A DNA stretch of 64,000 bases from Amycolatopsis iheyensis (GTDB lineage Bacteria; Actinomycetota; Actinomycetes; Mycobacteriales; Pseudonocardiaceae): contig NZ_JAMXQV010000014.1 in the NCBI RefSeq assembly GCF_024703995.1, positions 186,001 to 250,000 of the forward strand, read 5' to 3'. How positions within the stretch are numbered: position 1 is the first letter of the stretch; each line of letters opens with the position of its first letter. The notes beneath the pieces were generated by a model. It was not told the origin of the DNA and ran no database searches. It saw nothing but the letters and a program-made list of their open reading frames with translations. The position numbers were made by a program, and so were the translations under genes. Of the stretch, positions 42,654 through 51,608 are shown piece by piece.

Positions 42654-43583
42654 GTGTCCGACAAGAAGGTGCTCTTCACCGGGGGCGGTGGCTTCATCGC
42701 CGCGCACGTCATCCCGCTGCTGATCGAGGGTGGCTACACGGTCCGCGTCCTGGACAACATGACCCGCGGCGACCGCGCGCGCGTCAACGAGTTCGTCGCG
42801 ACCGGCAAGGTGGAGCTCGTCGAGAAGGACGTCCGCTACGGCGGCGCGGTGCGCGAGGCGATGCGCGGCTGCACGCACGTCATCCACTTCGCGACGGTGT
42901 CGATCAACAAGTCGATCGCCGACCCGCACGAGTCGATCGACATCAACATGATCGGCAACCACAACGTGTTCGCCGCGGCCGCGGACGAAGGCGTCGAGCG
43001 CCTGGTGTTCGCCTCGACCGCGTCGGTCTACGGCGAGCCGAAGCGGCTGCCGATGCACGAGGACGACGAGCTCAAGCCGCTCACGCCGTACTGCATCTCG
43101 AAGCGCGCGGGCGAGGACCTGCTGGGCTTCTACGAGCGCCAGAAGGGCCTGTCCTGGAACGCGCTGCGGTTCTTCAACGTGTACGGGCCCGGCCAGAAGA
43201 TCGAGGCCTACTACACGTCGGTGATCAACCACTTCATCCAGCGCCTGCGCGCCGGCCAGCCGCCGATCATCGACGGCCGCGGCGACCAGTCGATGGACTT
43301 CGTGCACGTTTCCGACCTCGCGAAGGCCGTCGTCGCGGCGCTCGAGTCGGAGCGGGCGAACCTGCCGATCAACATCGGCACCGGCATCGACACCTCGATC
43401 GCCGCGCTGGCGAAGATCCTCATCGAGGCCGTCGGCGTCGACGTCGAGCCGCTGTTCAACGAGCGTGACGTGCTGGTGTCGCGGCGCGCCGCCGACATCA
43501 GCCGCGCCCGCGAGGTGCTGGGCTGGGAGCCGCGGATCACCGTCGAAGACGGCATGCGGGAACTGGTCAAGGAAACCGAGTGA
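42654..43583 (+). CDS. NAD-dependent sugar-nucleotide epimerase/dehydratase
   Basis: The 309-residue extended SDR has a Rossmann motif LFTGGGGFIAAHVI, the Ser region VFASTASVYGEP and the catalytic YCISK, plus RFFNVYGPGQ. It epimerises or dehydrates a nucleotide sugar. It is likely GalE/WbpP-related; the exact reaction is not fixed. The GTG at 42654 has AGGAGAAT upstream. Its stop abuts the glycosyltransferase start (GTGA). Confidence 0.88.
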   Translation: MSDKKVLFTGGGGFIAAHVIPLLIEGGYTVRVLDNMTRGDRARVNEFVATGKVELVEKDVRYGGAVREAMRGCTHVIHFATVSINKSIADPHESIDINMIGNHNVFAAAADEGVERLVFASTASVYGEPKRLPMHEDDELKPLTPYCISKRAGEDLLGFYERQKGLSWNALRFFNVYGPGQKIEAYYTSVINHFIQRLRAGQPPIIDGRGDQSMDFVHVSDLAKAVVAALESERANLPINIGTGIDTSIAALAKILIEAVGVDVEPLFNERDVLVSRRAADISRAREVLGWEPRITVEDGMRELVKETE

Positions 43584-44812
43584 CTGCGACAGCGGGGCCG
43601 GCCAGGGGACGCGCCATGCGCATCGCGGTGGTGAACAACTTCTTCCCGCCCCGCGTCGGCGGCAGCGCGCACATGTCGGCGTCGCTGGCGGCGCAGTTCG
43701 TCGAGGCGGGGCACGAAGTCCTGGCCATCACGGCCGCGTACGCCGACGCCCCGGCCGAGGAGGAGCGCGACGGCTACCGTGTCGTGCGCCTCCCGGCGGT
43801 GAAGATGCCGCAGGTCGGCCTGTCGATCGACTTCGACATGAGCTTCGCGTCGCTGCGGCCGGGCAACTGGCGGCGGCTGTGGAAGCTCCTGGACGAGTTC
43901 AAGCCGGACGCGATCCACCTGCACGGCCAGTTCTTCGACCTGTCCTGGCTGGCCGGCATCTGGGCACGCCGCCACGACGTGCCGGTGCTGCTGACCATCC
44001 ACACCCTGCTGATCAGCGACAACAAGCTGTACGGCGGGGTGTTCCGGGTGCTCGACTCGGTGCTGGTGAAGCCGATCCTCGCCTACATCCGGCCGCGTTA
44101 CGTCATCCTCGACAAGCTCGGTGTCGACTACTGCGTCGAGCGCTACGGCACCAGCGACGCGAACTCGGAGTACTTCCCGATCGCGGTCGACACCGGGCAC
44201 TTCGCGAAGCCGGTCACGAAGGACGTCCGCGCGGAGCACGAAATCGGGGACGCGCCGCTGATCGTCTCGCTCGGACACGTCATCCCGCTGCGCAACCGGC
44301 TGCCGCTGATCGAGGCACTGCCGTCCATTTTGGACAAGCACCCGGGCGTCCGCGTGGTCATCGTCGGCCGCGTCTACCACGACGCGTTCCTCAAACGGGC
44401 CGCGGAACTGGGCGTCTCCGACGCGCTGGTGGTGACGGGCGCGGTGCCGAAGGCGGACGTCCCGGCGTACTTCGCGGCGGCGGACATCGTCACGCACGAC
44501 CTCAACGGCGGCTGCGGCACGGCGTCGCTGGAGGCGATGCTCTCCGGCACGGCGACGATCGCGTCGGTCACCGAGGACAACTACCCGGGCATCGAGCTGC
44601 GCAACGGCGAAAACGTGCTGCTCGTGCGCCCGGACGACGCGGAAGCCGTCGCGCGCACGGTGATCGAGCTGCTCGACGACCCGGCGAAGCGGGCGCTGAT
44701 CGCGCAGCGCGAGAGCGACATGGTGCGGTCGAACTTCGGCCTCGACGTCGTCGCGGAAGAGCACCTGCGCACCTTCGAGAAGCTGGTGTCGGAAGCCGAT
44801 GTTCTTCGATGA
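43580..44812 (+). CDS. GT4-family glycosyltransferase
   Basis: About 410 residues with a GT-B fold: an N-terminal NNFFPPRVGGSAHMSASLAA and a C-terminal donor-binding HDLNGGCGTASLEAMLSGTA. It probably transfers a nucleotide-activated sugar during surface glycan assembly. Either the GTG at 43580 (overlapping the previous stop, AAGGAA upstream) or the ATG at 43616 (GGGGA upstream) may start it. The next gene overlaps by 14 bp. Confidence 0.85.
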   Translation: MTATAGPARGRAMRIAVVNNFFPPRVGGSAHMSASLAAQFVEAGHEVLAITAAYADAPAEEERDGYRVVRLPAVKMPQVGLSIDFDMSFASLRPGNWRRLWKLLDEFKPDAIHLHGQFFDLSWLAGIWARRHDVPVLLTIHTLLISDNKLYGGVFRVLDSVLVKPILAYIRPRYVILDKLGVDYCVERYGTSDANSEYFPIAVDTGHFAKPVTKDVRAEHEIGDAPLIVSLGHVIPLRNRLPLIEALPSILDKHPGVRVVIVGRVYHDAFLKRAAELGVSDALVVTGAVPKADVPAYFAAADIVTHDLNGGCGTASLEAMLSGTATIASVTEDNYPGIELRNGENVLLVRPDDAEAVARTVIELLDDPAKRALIAQRESDMVRSNFGLDVVAEEHLRTFEKLVSEADVLR

Positions 44813-45422
44813 CGAGCGCAGCCACCGGCTGCGCCCGCAGATCCTGACCGACCTCGTCTCGCAGTACATGAACGACGCCGAGCGGGCGGCGTTCTACGGC
44901 CTGCCTTCGACGTGCCGCATGCGTGAGCGCGCGAAGATCATCAGCCCCGAGAACCTGAAGATGGGCGAGCACTGCTGGATCGGCGAGGGCGCGGCCCTCG
45001 ACGCGAGCGGTGGCCTGGAGATCGGCGAGCACACCAGCATCGGCCTGAACACACTGATCTTCACGCACTCGAGCTGGCTGGCGAACATGACGCTGCAGAA
45101 CCATTCGGGCAGCGACCTGATCGAGCGCAAGCCGGTGAAGATCGGCAAGGGCTGCTTCATCGGCGGCCTGGTGGTGATCATGGCCGGCGTGACGATCGGC
45201 GACTTCGCCACGGTGCAGCCGAACTCGGTGGTGGCCAAGGACGTCCCGCCGAGGACGCTGGTGGCCGGCAACCCGGCGCGCGTGTTCCAGCGTTACGACG
45301 AGGAGTACATCCAGTCCGAAGCAGACCGGGTGCGCGCGGAGAACGCGCGCCGCCGCGAGATCGCGGAGCAGCGCGGGGACACCCCGGGCTGGGGCGCGCC
45401 GGCGGGCGACTTCTCGGCGTAG
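44799..45422 (+). CDS. Left-handed beta-helix (hexapeptide) acetyltransferase
   Basis: The 207-residue protein has hexapeptide repeats (GEHCWIGEGAALDASGGLEI, GKGCFIGGLVVIMAGVTIG) and GNPARVF, typical of maltose/NodL-like O-acetyltransferases. It probably acetylates a sugar or the glycan made by the upstream genes. It overlaps the glycosyltransferase by 14 bp. The C-terminal tail is helical and charged. Two convergent lipoprotein genes follow after one base. Confidence 0.85.
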   Translation: MFFDDERSHRLRPQILTDLVSQYMNDAERAAFYGLPSTCRMRERAKIISPENLKMGEHCWIGEGAALDASGGLEIGEHTSIGLNTLIFTHSSWLANMTLQNHSGSDLIERKPVKIGKGCFIGGLVVIMAGVTIGDFATVQPNSVVAKDVPPRTLVAGNPARVFQRYDEEYIQSEADRVRAENARRREIAEQRGDTPGWGAPAGDFSA

Positions 45423-45423
45423 C

Positions 45424-46020
45424 TCAGAGCCGGTCGGCGACGAGCTTGGCGAGCGCCGAGTACACCTCGGTGTGCGTGGTCATGATGAACCGCAGCTGCG
45501 CGACGCGGGTTTCGCCGTGGCTCGTGCGGGCGGTCGTCACCAGGACCTTGGCCTGGCCCGGCGGGCAGAACCACGCGGCTTCTCCCACTCCCGGCAGTGG
45601 AGTGGCCGGTGTGTCGCACTCGCCCTCCAGGGTCTTCGTGATGACCGCCGCGGGCAGCCGCCGCGGCGTCACCGAGATGTCGAGGGTGATGACCGTGTTG
45701 TCCGGGTAGGAGCCGGTCGAGTAGGCGCAGCGGAAGGCGCTGAGCCCGCGGCCCTTCGGCCCCGGCTGTTCCTTGCCGCTGTAGGTGTCGGCGCCGGCGA
45801 TGGTCTTGGTGATCTCTTCGCCGCTCAGGAACGGGCAGGCGGCGCTCACCTTCTCCGGCGAGGCGGCCGGGGTGAAGGCCGGCGCCGTCGGGGTCGGCTT
45901 CGGCTTGCTCGCCGACGTGGACGCCGATGCCGACGCTGACGTGGTCGCCGGTGGCGGTGCCGGCGAGGGAGCACACGCGGCCACGAAGACGACCAGTACG
46001 CAGGCGACCACGCGGCTCAT
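45424..46020 (-). CDS. Secreted lipoprotein, copy A of a tandem pair
   Basis: The 198-residue protein begins MSRVVACVLVVFVAACAPSP with lipobox VAAC. A Ser/Lys/Pro linker (SASASTSASKPKPT) precedes a globular domain with AACPFLSGEEITKTI and paired cysteines, ending HTEVYSALAKLVADRL. It resembles DUF3558-type exported proteins. The next gene (46023-46616) shares linker, AACPFL-x-G motif and ALAKL-x-DRL end, so the pair is a duplication. Function unknown. Its stop is one base from the convergent acetyltransferase. Confidence 0.7.
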   Translation of the reverse strand: MSRVVACVLVVFVAACAPSPAPPPATTSASASASTSASKPKPTPTAPAFTPAASPEKVSAACPFLSGEEITKTIAGADTYSGKEQPGPKGRGLSAFRCAYSTGSYPDNTVITLDISVTPRRLPAAVITKTLEGECDTPATPLPGVGEAAWFCPPGQAKVLVTTARTSHGETRVAQLRFIMTTHTEVYSALAKLVADRL

Positions 46021-46022
46021 CG

Positions 46023-46616
46023 CTACAGCCGGTCGCCGAGCAGCTTCGCCAGCGAGACGTACACGTCGTCGCGGTTCGACGGGGTGTAGAACTGCGCGAA
46101 CCGGCTCTGGCCGTGGCCGCGTTTGCCGACGGCGATCATCTCTTCGCCGTCGGGGAACTTGCAGTGCGTGGCGTATTCGCCCGCGCCCGGGACGGGCTTC
46201 GCGGGCTCCTTGCACTCCTTGTCGAGCCGGCCGATGGTCGCCGAGGGGCTTTGCGCGCCCGGGATCGCCACGACCACCAGTTCGCCGTTCAACCCGTACT
46301 GGCAGTGGTAGGCGGTGCCGGGGTTCATCGCCTCGGAGGCGGCTTCGGTGCCCTCGCCCGTTTCGCCGGGGCGGCCGGTGAGCGCCCGGACCTCGGACCC
46401 ACCCAGGAACGGGCAGGCCGCCGTCACCTTGGCCGGCGACACGACCGCCGCGAAGGTCGGCGTGGGTGCCGCGGTGGTCGGCTTCGGCTTGCTCGCCGAC
46501 GTGGATGACGGCGGCGCCGACGTGGTTGCCGGCGCCGCCGTCGTGGCGCCGCCCGAACAAGCTGCGACGCAGGTCAGCAGGCATGCGGCGGCGAAGAATC
46601 CCCCTGTGAAGCGCAC
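46023..46616 (-). CDS. Secreted lipoprotein, copy B of a tandem pair
   Basis: About 197 residues. The signal MRFTGGFFAAACLLTCVAAC has a lipobox at VAAC. A Ser/Pro/Thr linker (STSASKPKPTTAAP) and the domain start TAACPFLGGSEV follow, with paired cysteines and the end VSLAKLLGDRL. It is clearly related to copy A 2 bp downstream. GTG 46616 gives a normal signal; a TTG at 46625 also fits. No clear ribosome site is visible. It is divergent from the sigma-factor gene. Confidence 0.7.
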   Translation of the reverse strand: MRFTGGFFAAACLLTCVAACSGGATTAAPATTSAPPSSTSASKPKPTTAAPTPTFAAVVSPAKVTAACPFLGGSEVRALTGRPGETGEGTEAASEAMNPGTAYHCQYGLNGELVVVAIPGAQSPSATIGRLDKECKEPAKPVPGAGEYATHCKFPDGEEMIAVGKRGHGQSRFAQFYTPSNRDDVYVSLAKLLGDRL

Positions 46617-46757
46617 GCAAGACAATCTAGCGCTCCGTAACCGAATGCAGGATTGCGGTTACGCAACGTTTTCGGGGACAAGCGTACGCTCAACCAGGTC
46701 GAGAGCAACCTTTCCGCGGCCCAACCGTCGCTGGGGGACGAGGGAACGAGGTGACGG

Positions 46758-47264
46758 ATGGCGCGCGGCGACGACGAGTTCGCGGACTTCGTGCGTGCCT
46801 CCTCCGCCCGGCTCACCCACGCCGCCTTCCTGCTCACCGGCGATCGCCACCAGGCCGAGGACGCCGCGCAGACCGCCTTCACCCGCACCTACGCCGCGTG
46901 GGCGCGGGTGCGGCACAAGGACGCCTACGGCTACGCCCGCACCGTCCTGATGAACCACGTCATCGACGGCTGGCGGCGCCCGATCCGCGAGTACGCCACC
47001 GAGGCGATGCCCGACCGGCAGGACCGCTCCGACGTCGACCAGGCCGTCACGCAGCGCGCGTGGCTCACCGCGGTGCTGAAGACGCTGACCGACCGCGAAC
47101 GCGCCGTCGTCGTCTTACGGCACTTCTTCGACCTGCCCGAGGCCGACGTGGCCCGTGAGCTCGGCGTTTCGCTGGGTACCGTGAAGAGCACGAACTCACG
47201 GGCGCTGGCCAAGCTGCGCGTCGAGGCCGGCGAGGACACGCTGATCGGAGGGAGCGGCCGATGA
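46758..47264 (+). CDS. SigE-family (SACE_1708-type) ECF sigma factor
   Basis: The 168-residue protein begins MARGDDEFADFVRASSARLT and has region 2 with GDRHQAEDAAQTAFTRTYAA and region 4 LTDRERAVVVLRHFFDLPE with a helix-turn-helix ending VKSTNSRALAKLR. It directs RNA polymerase to stress-type promoters. The next gene overlaps its stop by 4 bp (ATGA) and encodes its likely partner. A short divergent gap precedes it. Confidence 0.9.
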   Translation: MARGDDEFADFVRASSARLTHAAFLLTGDRHQAEDAAQTAFTRTYAAWARVRHKDAYGYARTVLMNHVIDGWRRPIREYATEAMPDRQDRSDVDQAVTQRAWLTAVLKTLTDRERAVVVLRHFFDLPEADVARELGVSLGTVKSTNSRALAKLRVEAGEDTLIGGSGR

Positions 47265-47971
47265 ACGACCTCGACGACTTCCGCGCCGCGCTCCGGCAGC
47301 CGCCCGCCGAGCCGTTCGCCGAACCCGACCTGGCCAGGATCATGGCCGACGGCACGCGCATCCGGCGTCGGCGGCGGGTGCTCACCAGCACGGCGGGGGT
47401 CGCCGCCGCGGCGGCCGTCGTCCTGGTCGTCGTGTTCGCGCTCCAGCTGCGGCAGCCCGCGCCCGCGCCGGTCGCGCAGCCGCCGTCGCCGGTCACCACC
47501 ACCTCGACGACGCCCCCCGGGCCCGCCGCGGACCAGCCGATGGGGGAAGTGATCGGGACCGGGATCCGGACCGGTCGCGGCGAGATCGTCTTCTTCGCGC
47601 GGGCGGTCGAGCTGCCGCAGCTGCCGGACATCCACTTCGGTCTGGTGGCCGGGTTCCGCTCCGGGGACACCCTGCAGTCCGTGCTGATGACGAACGAGTT
47701 CCGCGGCTCCGACCGGTCGTTCGGCTTCCACGCCACCGACGGCGGCGAGCTGTCCGGCACCGAGGTCATCCCGGTGTTCGGCTACTTCGCCGGGCAGGCG
47801 GCGCGGATCACGACCACGGTGCACGGCAAGACCGTCGAGGCCAGCCTGGCGAAGTGGACCGCGGACCCGAACGTGGTCGTGTTCTGGTTCGACCCGGTCG
47901 CCGTGCCGAACTCCGCGGTGCTGACCCCGCTGATCGCCTACGACGCCGACGGCAAGCGGCTCACCAAGTAG
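47261..47971 (+). CDS. Membrane protein coupled to the sigma factor (putative anti-sigma)
   Basis: The 236-residue protein has a short N-terminal cytoplasmic region (MNDLDDFRAALRQPPAEPFA), an Arg-rich boundary and a membrane helix (GVAAAAAVVLVVVFALQL). A Pro/Thr linker and an extracytoplasmic beta domain follow. This is the layout of regulators that hold SigE-family sigma factors at the membrane. No zinc-binding HxxxCxxC anti-sigma motif is visible. The ATG overlaps the sigma-factor stop. Confidence 0.7.
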   Translation: MNDLDDFRAALRQPPAEPFAEPDLARIMADGTRIRRRRRVLTSTAGVAAAAAVVLVVVFALQLRQPAPAPVAQPPSPVTTTSTTPPGPAADQPMGEVIGTGIRTGRGEIVFFARAVELPQLPDIHFGLVAGFRSGDTLQSVLMTNEFRGSDRSFGFHATDGGELSGTEVIPVFGYFAGQAARITTTVHGKTVEASLAKWTADPNVVVFWFDPVAVPNSAVLTPLIAYDADGKRLTK

Positions 47972-48011
47972 GCGGTACCCGCCGGGGCGGCGCGGGCGTA
48001 AGAACCCCACC

Positions 48012-49403
48012 GTGACCTCTCGACGAGTGTTCCTCACCGCTTCGGCCGCGACGGTGGCGGCGTCGGCGATCGGCGTCCCGGCGGGCGCCGCCGAACTCGG
48101 CGACCGCGGGCCCGGCGGCCCGGTCCGGCCGCAACGGCCCGGCCCCGAGCTGCGCGCGCTGCTGCGGCAGGTCGACGAGCGCCGGATCGAAGCCACCGTG
48201 CGGCGGCTGGCCGCGTTCGGCACCCGGCACACGCTGTCGGCGCAGGACGACCCGGTCCGCGGCATCGGCGCCGCGCGCGACTGGCTGTTCGCGCAGTACC
48301 AGCAGATCGCGGCCGCGTCCGGGGGCCGGCTGACCGTCGCGCTGCAGTCGTACGTCCAGCCGCCCGCCGACCGGATCCCGGTGCCGACGACGATCACCAA
48401 CGTCGTCGCGACGCTGCACGGCGCCACCGAGCCCGGCCGCGTGTACGTCGTGTCGGGGCACTACGACTCGCGCTGCAGCGACGTCATGAACGCCACCGGC
48501 GACGCGCCGGGCGCCGACGACGACGCGTCCGGGGTCGCCGTGGCCCTGGAGCTGGCGCGGGTCCTCTCGACCCGGCAGCCGGCCGCGACGATCGTGTTCG
48601 CCGCCGTCGCGGGTGAAGAACAGGGCCTCTACGGCGCCCGGTTCATGGCCCGGCAGTTCAAGGCGGCCGGCACCGACGTCCAGGCGATGTTCACCGACGA
48701 CATCGTCGGCTCCAGCCGCGCCGACGACGGCACGCGCGACCCGGTCACGATCCGCTTGTTCGCCGAGGGGGTCCCGACGGCGGAGACGCCGGCCGAGGCG
48801 AACCTGCGCCGCAGCATCGGCGGCGAGAACGACTCCCCGCCGCGGCAGCTCGCCCGGTTCGTGAAGTCGGTGGCGGAGAACGACGCCACCGGCATGACGG
48901 TCCGGGTGATCTACCGCCGCGACCGCTACCTGCGCGGCGGCGACCACATCGGCTTCCTGGAGCAGGGCTACCCGGCGGCTCGGTTCACCGAGCCCGCCGA
49001 GGACTTCGCCCACCAGCACCAGGACGTCCGGGTGGAGAACGGCGTCCAGATCGGGGATCTGCCGCAGTTCTGCGACTTCCCGTTCACCGCCCGGGTCGCG
49101 CGGGTCAACGGCGCCGCGCTGTGGTCACTGGCGACCGCGCCGGGCACCCCGAAGGGCGTGAAGATCCGCACTTCGGCCCTGACGAACGACTCGGAGCTGC
49201 TCTGGGACGCGACGCCGGGCGCGGCGGGCTACGAAGTCCTCTGGCGCGAGACGACCGCGCCGGACTGGACGCACGCGCTCGACGTCGGCCCGGCGCTGAC
49301 GGCGAAGATCGACCTGTCGAAGGACAACGTCTTCTTCGCCGTCCGCGCGGTGGGTCCGGACGGCCGCCGAAGCCCGGCAGCCTTCCCGGCTCCGGTGAGC
49401 TAG
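48012..49403 (+). CDS. Tat-exported M28-family metallopeptidase
   Basis: The 463-residue protein has a Tat-type signal with RRVFLTASAATVAASAIGVP. The peptidase domain shows the zinc ligands: SGHYDSR (His/Asp), GADDDASG (Asp), AGEEQGLYG (Glu pair) and FTDDIVGSSR (Asp). A C-terminal fibronectin-like domain (LLWDATPGAAGYEVLWRETT) may bind a surface. It is a secreted aminopeptidase, probably zinc-dependent. Its stop is shared with the convergent oxidoreductase gene within CTAG. Confidence 0.88.
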   Translation: MTSRRVFLTASAATVAASAIGVPAGAAELGDRGPGGPVRPQRPGPELRALLRQVDERRIEATVRRLAAFGTRHTLSAQDDPVRGIGAARDWLFAQYQQIAAASGGRLTVALQSYVQPPADRIPVPTTITNVVATLHGATEPGRVYVVSGHYDSRCSDVMNATGDAPGADDDASGVAVALELARVLSTRQPAATIVFAAVAGEEQGLYGARFMARQFKAAGTDVQAMFTDDIVGSSRADDGTRDPVTIRLFAEGVPTAETPAEANLRRSIGGENDSPPRQLARFVKSVAENDATGMTVRVIYRRDRYLRGGDHIGFLEQGYPAARFTEPAEDFAHQHQDVRVENGVQIGDLPQFCDFPFTARVARVNGAALWSLATAPGTPKGVKIRTSALTNDSELLWDATPGAAGYEVLWRETTAPDWTHALDVGPALTAKIDLSKDNVFFAVRAVGPDGRRSPAAFPAPVS

Positions 49404-50356
49404 GCCGCGGCCTGCGTCAGGACCTGCTCGACGACGTGGTGCGAAGGCAGGATCAGGTCACGCTCGGCGTCGGCGTCCACCTTGCCCTCGAGCAGGTCGC
49501 AGAAGCGGTCCAGCTGCGTCGCGAGCGGCTCGCGCGCGGTGACGAGCTCCGGGATCTCGATGACCGTCTGCTGCCGGTAGCCGAGGCCGTCCGGGGTGAC
49601 GGAGTCGTGCGAGACGTGCCGGTAGATCGTGACGTCGCGGCGCAGCAGGTCGATCTCGATCAGCCGGTCCAGCTCCGAGACGACCAGCGAGCGGACCTTC
49701 TTCTGGCCCAGCCGCGAAGCCGACACGGTGGCCAGGCCGGTCGGGAAGGACAGCACCGTCTCGATGGTGTCTTCGGCGCCGTCGACCGACGACGGGTGGA
49801 AGTACCCCGCGCCGGACGTCACGCGCGAAGGCGTCGCGCCGCCGAAGAACTGGATCGCCAGGTCGACGTCGTGCACCAGCAGGTCCCACGCGACGCCCGT
49901 CTTGATGCGCGGCGCGTACGGGCCGTGGCGGCGCGCCATCAGGTGCACCGGCTCGTTGACCAGCGCCCGCGCGGTCATCACGGCCGGGTTGTAGCGCTCC
50001 AGCAGCCCGCACATCAGCGGGATGTCGTTCTTCGCCGCCAGCGAAACGATTTCCTGCGACTTCTCGAAGCTGTTGCACACCGGCTTTTCGACCAGCATCG
50101 GCTTGCCCTGGCCGAGGATCTCCTGCGCCAGGTCGTAGTGCGCCTCGGTGGCCGAGGCGAGCACCACGGCGTCCACATCGGACAGTTCGCCGATCTCCGG
50201 CGTCCACTGGGTTTCGTACCGGTCGGCGACGGCCTTGCCGGCTTCCTCGCGCGGATCGATCACGCGGACCAGGTCGACGCGTTCGTTGCCGGCGAGCACG
50301 CGGGCGTGCAGCGAGCCCATGTTGCCGGTCCCGACAAGAGCGATCCGATGCGTCAT
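49400..50356 (-). CDS. Gfo/Idh/MocA oxidoreductase, GnnA-like UDP-GlcNAc 3-dehydrogenase candidate
   Basis: The 318-residue protein has a Rossmann start RIALVGTGNMGSLHARVLA, the catalytic Lys in VEKPVCN and the active-site His in GVAWDLLVHDVDLAIQF. The RRHGPYAPRI and DLxVHDxD stretch closely resembles the UDP-GlcNAc 3-dehydrogenase group (GnnA and archaeal homologues). GnnA oxidises UDP-GlcNAc at C3; the adjacent DegT enzyme would then aminate it. The ATG at 50356 overlaps the next gene's stop by 4 bp, so the two are coupled. The other sugar-acid option (WbpB-like, UDP-GlcNAcA) remains possible. Confidence 0.8.
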   Translation of the reverse strand: MTHRIALVGTGNMGSLHARVLAGNERVDLVRVIDPREEAGKAVADRYETQWTPEIGELSDVDAVVLASATEAHYDLAQEILGQGKPMLVEKPVCNSFEKSQEIVSLAAKNDIPLMCGLLERYNPAVMTARALVNEPVHLMARRHGPYAPRIKTGVAWDLLVHDVDLAIQFFGGATPSRVTSGAGYFHPSSVDGAEDTIETVLSFPTGLATVSASRLGQKKVRSLVVSELDRLIEIDLLRRDVTIYRHVSHDSVTPDGLGYRQQTVIEIPELVTAREPLATQLDRFCDLLEGKVDADAERDLILPSHHVVEQVLTQAAA

Positions 50357-51459
50357 GCGCCCAGTACCTCGCGAACGGTCTCGATGATGGTGTCCAGCTG
50401 GGACTCGGTCAGGTGCGGGTGCACCGGCAGCGAAAGCGCCTGCGCGGCAACCGCCTGCGCCACCGGGAAGTCCTCGACGCGCGCGCCCGGGATCAGGTCG
50501 TGACCCGCGTAGCAGTCGTAGTCGAAGACGATCTTGGGGTAGTAGATGCCGTTGCCGATGCCGCGCTCGGTGAGCGCCGCGGCCAGCTCGTCACGCGAGA
50601 GGAACGCGTGCGGCCCGACCAGCACCGTGTACTGGTGCCACACGTGCTCGCGGCCCGGCAGCACCTGCGGGACGTCCAGGCCCGGGGTGCCGGCGAGGCC
50701 CTCCGACAGCCGCTTCGCGTTCGCCTGGCGGGCGGCGGTCAGCTGGTCGAGCTTCGCCAGCTGCGGGATGCCGACGGCGGCGTGCAGGTCGGTCATCCGG
50801 TAGTTGTGGCCGGCGACCTCGTACTGGTACCGGGCACGCATGCCCTGGTTGCGCAGCACACGCAGCTTGTCGGCCAGCGCGTCGTCGTCCGTCGTGATGA
50901 CGCCGCCCTCGGCGGTGGTGATGTTCTTCGTCGCGTACAGCGAGAAGCAGCCGATGCCGAACGAGCCGGCCGGCTTGCCCTCGAACGACGCGCCGACGGC
51001 CTGCGCGGAGTCCTCGATCACCTGGAGGCCGTGCTCGGCCGCCAGCGGGGCGAGCTTGCCCATGTCCGCCGTCTGGCCGTAGAGGTGCACCGGCATCAGC
51101 ACCTTGGTGCGGTCGGTCACCGCCTTGGCGACGGCGTCGGGGTCGATCGCGAAGTCGTCGCGCCGGATGTCGGCGAAGCGGACGGTCGCACCGGCTTCCA
51201 GGATCGCGTTCAGCGTCGCGACGAAGGTGAACGGCGACGTGATGACCTCGTCACCCGGCTTCAGGTCCAGGACCTGGAGCGCGGCGACCAGCGCGGTCGT
51301 CCCGTTGTTGACCGCGATCGCGTGCTTCGTCCCGGAGACCGCCGCGAAGGCGTCTTCGAAGCGCTTGACCATCGGTCCCTGTGCGATGGCGCCGGAGCGC
51401 AGCACCTCGACGACGAGGTCCTCCGCGTCGCGGACGTCGACCACAGTGATGGGGATCAT
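50353..51459 (-). CDS. DegT/DnrJ aminotransferase, GnnB-like
   Basis: The 368-residue PLP enzyme has VITSPFTFVATLNAILEAGA, VIEDSAQAVGASFEGK and FSLYATKNITTAEGGV with the PLP Lys. It probably aminates a 3-keto sugar nucleotide made by the coupled GnnA-like gene, giving a 3-amino sugar such as UDP-GlcNAc3N. The ATG at 51459 gives the normal family start (MIPITVVDVRDAE). It is divergent from the LpxA-like gene (51609). The WbpE/WlbC alternative uses the same chemistry on a sugar acid. Confidence 0.85.
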   Translation of the reverse strand: MIPITVVDVRDAEDLVVEVLRSGAIAQGPMVKRFEDAFAAVSGTKHAIAVNNGTTALVAALQVLDLKPGDEVITSPFTFVATLNAILEAGATVRFADIRRDDFAIDPDAVAKAVTDRTKVLMPVHLYGQTADMGKLAPLAAEHGLQVIEDSAQAVGASFEGKPAGSFGIGCFSLYATKNITTAEGGVITTDDDALADKLRVLRNQGMRARYQYEVAGHNYRMTDLHAAVGIPQLAKLDQLTAARQANAKRLSEGLAGTPGLDVPQVLPGREHVWHQYTVLVGPHAFLSRDELAAALTERGIGNGIYYPKIVFDYDCYAGHDLIPGARVEDFPVAQAVAAQALSLPVHPHLTESQLDTIIETVREVLGA

Positions 51460-51608
51460 GGGCAGTCTCTCTCGGCAGGCGATTTCGGCGCGTCCGGTAC
51501 AGTGAGCCGCCGGTTCTGCGCCCGGCCGCCCTGCAACAACGCGGGCCACACGTTACCGGGCGCGGTAGCACGCCCAGAACCCAGCCGCCGACGAACGGAC
51601 GACCACCC

